Shown here piece by piece: positions 60,325-64,000 of a DNA stretch of 64,000 nt (position 1 is the first letter of the stretch; every line of letters begins with the position of its first letter). The DNA comes from Phytophthora hibernalis (Eukaryota; Oomycota; Peronosporomycetes; Peronosporales; Peronosporaceae). A program made the position numbers and the translations under genes. The notes below the pieces were generated by a model that saw only the letters and a program-made list of their open reading frames with translations, was not told the DNA's origin and ran no database searches. Location: the NCBI GenBank assembly GCA_012656075.1, contig JAAKBF010000009.1, positions 682,001 through 746,000 on the forward strand, written 5' to 3'.

Positions 60325-62437
60325 GCTCAAGAGGTTTAGAGTGCAAGTTCCTCGGTCTTGCAAACGATTATAAGGGCTACAGATTGCTAGATACTGTCAA
60401 CAATGTATTATTGGTAGCTCGAAGTGTTAAGTTTGATACAGTTGGTCAGTCGGCTGTGATAGCCAGGTCGTTTCCAAACAGGAACCATGCGCTAACCTCT
60501 AAAGAGAAGGAAGATATTAGAGCGTGCACAAGTGGAAAAGATAGCCCGTCTAAAGACCTGCCAACTCCAAGTGTGGGGGCCGTGGGAGATGTGGGAGCTG
60601 ATGTCACACAGTGTGACGAGGATGAGAAGTCGAATGTTAGTCATAGTGACGAGTCGTCTTCTCATGTCGTAGAAAGGTCAATATGTACAGAAATGGTAAG
60701 AGACACACAAAGGATATGAGCTGTGTGGAACACCACGATAAGCCACGTGCATTGCGTAAGAGGCGACGAAGCCCAAGACTTAGTGGATATGAGGTAACAA
60801 TAAACCCGATTTTAGGGGTCAAAGAAAGCAGAGCTCGTATACCAATACCGAAATCACTAAAGGCGGCATTAGCAGGACTATACCGTGAATCATGGCCTGG
60901 TGCATTAGAAATGGAGTATCAGGCGCTCTTAGAAAATAAGACTTGGAAGATGGTTGATCTACCCAAAGGACGCAAGGCTTTAGGCTATCACTGGGTTTTA
61001 GATGTAAAATATCATGCAGATGGGTCTGTTGAGCGATTTAAAGCGCGACTAGTGGTTATGGGGAATACCCAGCGATTTGGAATTGACTACGGAGAGATAT
61101 TCTCACCGGTAGCCCGATATGAGTCTTTGATATTAGTGCTCGCAATTGCGGCAATAGAGGATTTTCACATCCACCAAATGGATGTATCAACTGCGCTTCT
61201 AAATGGGGAACTGTTAGAGGAAATATACATGGTTCCACCTCTCGGATTTAGTCAACGTCATAATGGTAAAGTCTGTAAGCTAATTAAGAGCCTATACGGA
61301 TTAAAGCAGGCGCCCCGAATTTAGTATAAGGTGTTGCACACCTTTTTGAGTCATTAGTTTTTCTCGATGCAAAAAGGAATACTGTTTGTACAAGAAAAAG
61401 TGGGGGGTTAATGGAGTAACCGACGTCGTCTTTATATGTGTATATGTGGATGCCTTAACCATTGCTGGCTCTAGGCTTTCAGCTGTAAATGAAATTAAGG
61501 CAAAGTTGTCAGAACGCTTTAAAATGAAGGATCTTGGTGAGGTCCATTATTTGTTGAAAATGGAGATCAGAAGGGATAGATCACGTAAGCAACTCAGTCT
61601 ATCGCAACATAAGTACATTCTGGACTTGCTAGAAAAGTTTGATATGATGGACTGCACAACTGTAGCCACACCTCAGGCAGCAAGTATTACATTGGAAAAA
61701 GAGACAAACCTCAGCGCTGAAGCTATTGCAGCACAGCCGTATGACTACCGTGGACTGGTAGGCTCTCTCATGTATCTGGTTAGATGAACTAGACCTGATA
61801 TTACAAATGCTGTAAGAGAATTAAGTAAATTCCTCTCTTGTTATAACAAGTCTCATTGGAGATAGTACTTAAGTATCTGAAAGGAACATCGATGTATGGG
61901 TTAATGTATGAAGGAACTAACAAAGAGGTTGTTTATGAACTATACACAGATGCGAGCTTCGCAAATGCTAATGAGGACCGTAAATCAGTTACAGGTTACG
62001 TGTCAATACTAGCTGATGCATGTGTCTCTTGGAAGAGTTGTAGACAAGATATGGCCAGTTTGCACACAGCTCAGGCTGAACTAGTTGCCGTAAGTGAGGG
62101 CGTTAAGGAAAGCGAATGGGTATGGCTACTTCTAAAGGAACTAGGGTGGTAACAGAAACAGCCAATTTATTGTTGGTGCGACAATACAGCAGCCATAAGT
62201 ATAGTAAAGAATCCTGCTAGTCATTCGTCGACTAAACATGTTGAGACAAGATACTTGTATGCTCGTGAAGCGTATGAAAGAGAGCGTATATATATAACGT
62301 ACTGTAATACCAAAGATATGGTATCAGATGCGTTGACAAAGGCGCTACCGCAAGAACAATTCTGCAAGCTACGAGAGCTTATGGGTGTGAGAAACTATGA
62401 AACCGAGAAAAGTAGCGAAAATGTGCAGGCAAACTAA
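60321..62437 (+). pseudogene. Copia reverse transcriptase and RNase H
   Basis: RT begins in frame 60683-61324: EYQALLENKTWKMVDLPKGR, VLDVKYHADGSVERFKARLV, ARYESLILVLAIAAIEDFHI, HQMDVSTALLNGELLEEIYM (catalytic Asp), VCKLIKSLYGLKQAPRI followed by TAG where Trp is expected. The second part, 61386-61787, has FICVYVDALTIAGSRLSAVN, where the family motif YVDD reads YVDA. A TGA ends it at 61,787. RNase H: VVYELYTDASFANANEDRKS, SVTGYVSILADACVSWKSCR, AQAELVAVSEGVKESEWVWL, TRYLYAREAYERERIYITYC-like end and DALTKALPQEQFCKLRELMG, to 62437. Five or more stops or shifts. Confidence 0.9.
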
Positions 62438-63106
62438 GCGGCACAGTCCCTCTGTTGCGCTGGCGACGTCGTTAACTAGGCACTGCAAATCGTGTAAATA
62501 AATCCAATTAACACATTCCTATGATTTGTGTGAGCTGCCTATCATAAGATAAAGTTTCAGGTAAGGTCGTCAGACAAGAGTTAAGATTAGGTCCCCTCAT
62601 CTCAGTTTTGCACGTTAAGCTATAAGTAAGTTTCATGGAATGAGTTTATACGATATGGATATAAAAAACTGTCAAGCCACTTTTGTTATTATATTGCTGT
62701 AGCACATAGTGTGTTGGGCATGTCATGCACATCATAAGATAAGACTTATTTTTGCTCATGAGATAAGTTTATAGGTAAGACCGTCAGACACGAACTAAGT
62801 TATGGTCCCCTCATCTCAGTTCTACAAACGACTGCACAAGGTTCTGGGATTTAGTTTAGAACAGATGAATAAGATAATCTGTCAAGCAACTTTGTGAAAA
62901 GTTAGCTTTAGTTGGCAAGAGTGTCATTAAGTGGGTTCATTTAGGTCAAATGAATGTAATTTGGTATAAGGTCCCCTCACATGGCCATACATAATTATAC
63001 TTATTATAAGACACCTACAGCTTTACAAGACGGATGCAAAGAGATCCTACAACGCAGATTTTGCAAATTCGCAGCAAGTATCGGTTGAGCGTCTCTTTTG
63101 TGGGAG
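62438..63106 (+). repeat. Copia 3' untranslated region with direct repeats
   Basis: Copies of TCAGACA(A/C)GA(G/A)(T/C)TAAG..GGTCCCCTCATCTCAGTT lie near 62566-62611 and 62782-62822, about 215 bp apart, with CATCATAAGATAA upstream of each; a third, weaker GGTCCCCTCA is at about 62971. No coding sequence. The polypurine tract expected before 63107 is not obvious. Confidence 0.65.
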
Positions 63107-63360
63107 TGTTGTAGATTAGGTAAGTACCAACTTTTGGTAAACAGATCCTATTTCTAATCCAATTAGAAACAGATGCAAATGGTTAGAACTTGATATTAGT
63201 AAAAGTATACTGGGCTTAAGAGATGCTATTGAGTGGCAGCCAAGGCCAACTTAGGAAAAGAGAATCCAACCGAATGAAGATCTGGGGACGGCGCTCACTT
63301 TTGAATTAGCCGCCCCGTCTGACGGTTAATAAACACACCACAACGGCCAAGACAACAACA
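63107..63360 (+). repeat. Copia 3' LTR (254 bp)
   Basis: TGTTGTAG...GACAACAACA; differs from the 5' LTR by a few substitutions and one base in length. Confidence 0.95.
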
Positions 63361-63365
63361 GTACT
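63361..63365. repeat. Target site duplication of Copia, right (GTACT)
   Basis: Matches 57664-57668. Confidence 0.9.
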
Positions 63366-64000
63366 CAGTGTCCGAAAATCGCTAAGTACTCTGTGCATTC
63401 GAATAACAACCAATACCAATTTCGTATCTAGTGCGACGCCCCGCGCAACCGTCATGCGACATACTATACATGAAGCCAGCAGAGCTACTCGTAGATTTCA
63501 CTACCTTCTGTGAAATTTATGTTTTTTTAATAGAATACCCTCTTTTTCTGAAATCGGTACCAATACCACCGCACTCAGTGACAGAGTGTCTATACGAAAT
63601 CGACCGGGTGCCCCGAAGCCCCGCTTAAGTACGATCCACTCAGTGTCTGCAAGATTGATTAAATAAAATTGCGATGCATTAAAAAACATAGTTTAGTGGT
63701 GGAATATGACAGCACTTTGGCAACTATAATCTAGATACCCACTGACGTAATTCATCTGATTGGTACTCCAGAGAGACCATGCAAAAATTATAAATAATAC
63801 GCCGTTTTGGACTTCGCACAATACAAGCTTGGCATTGATCAATAAAAATTTAACACCACCGCGACTTCACACGGAACAGCTCTGTTTTTTACCTTTGAGC
63901 TAAGCAAACGAAGTTTCAAAATGAGTGACAGTATCTATAAATGGAATTCGCTGTGCAGAATTCATTTCATGTACGTCAATTTTTCGCTTCATGATGATGC
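63366..64000. other. Unassigned right flank
   Basis: AT-rich without a supported gene. Frames at 63431-63628 (+) and 63689-63501 (-) have no recognisable content. The sequence before the Copia element (57,521-57,663) should be contiguous with this in the uninserted allele. Confidence 0.3.

Larger units (their letters stand above)
57669..63360 (+). mobile_element. Complete-structure Ty1/Copia retrotransposon
   Basis: Two LTRs in direct orientation, five-base target duplications, and gag, protease, integrase, RT and RNase H in the Copia order (integrase before RT). Total length 5,692 bp. The LTRs differ at about eight to ten positions by eye, which points to insertion fairly recent compared with the other LTR elements here. 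The coding region has several stops and a changed RT active site, so it is no longer autonomous. Confidence 0.95.

Noticed and set aside
1..64000. RXLR or Crinkler-type effector genes
   Set aside because: I looked for a signal peptide followed by RxLR-EER or LFLAK motifs and saw none in a plausible frame.

Overview
This is a eukaryotic, TE-dominated, gene-poor window, most likely from an oomycete of the Phytophthora/Peronosporales kind. The basis is the combination of element families: chromodomain Gypsy elements whose RNase H carries a 'SFDGSAK' motif, a Crypton-type tyrosine recombinase of the 'GTHSxRKG' kind, a Mutator-like transposase paired with a Ulp1/C48 protease, piggyBac and pogo elements, short introns with GTACG/GTATG donors, and a GH81-type beta-1,3-glucanase remnant. 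The family placement rests on motifs I recognise; no search was run. I found no intact host protein gene. The only host-type genes are two copies of tRNA-Leu(UAG) and two copies of the broken glucanase.

Layout. 1-7.3 kb: a decayed Gypsy element on the + strand (gag, protease, RT, RNase H), split at 1606-4500 by a Crypton-type insertion and ending in an inverted RNase H piece. 7.3-9.3 kb: unassigned. 9.3-11.66 kb: a non-LTR retrotransposon 3' part on the - strand. 11.56-16.59 kb: left arm of a large inverted duplication. 16.9-21.1 kb: a Mutator-like element with SWIM-type transposase and Ulp1-like protease. 22.9-30.4 kb: a chromodomain Gypsy on the - strand with one LTR, interleaved with gag pieces of another element on the + strand. 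31.4-33.7 kb: two PIF/Harbinger-type transposase pseudogenes. 33.24-38.28 kb: right arm of the inverted duplication, followed by 210-bp tandem copies to 38.685 kb. 38.69-56.9 kb: a second Gypsy between two related LTRs, expanded by a piggyBac element (which itself holds a pogo element with perfect TIRs and TA duplications), a Mutator-like fragment and a partial second Gypsy copy. 57.67-63.36 kb: a structurally complete Copia element with 255/254-bp LTRs and a GTACT target duplication, disabled by stops and a changed RT active site.

The nesting gives a relative history: pogo is younger than piggyBac, which is younger than the 38.7-56.9 kb Gypsy; the Crypton-type insert is younger than the Gypsy copy it splits; the inverted duplication appears to truncate one LTR. 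The two arms differ, in the places I compared, only by single-base homopolymer lengths, so the duplication is either very recent or an assembly product. Most coding regions carry frameshifts and are best read as pseudogenes, although some single-base breaks at homopolymers could be sequencing errors.
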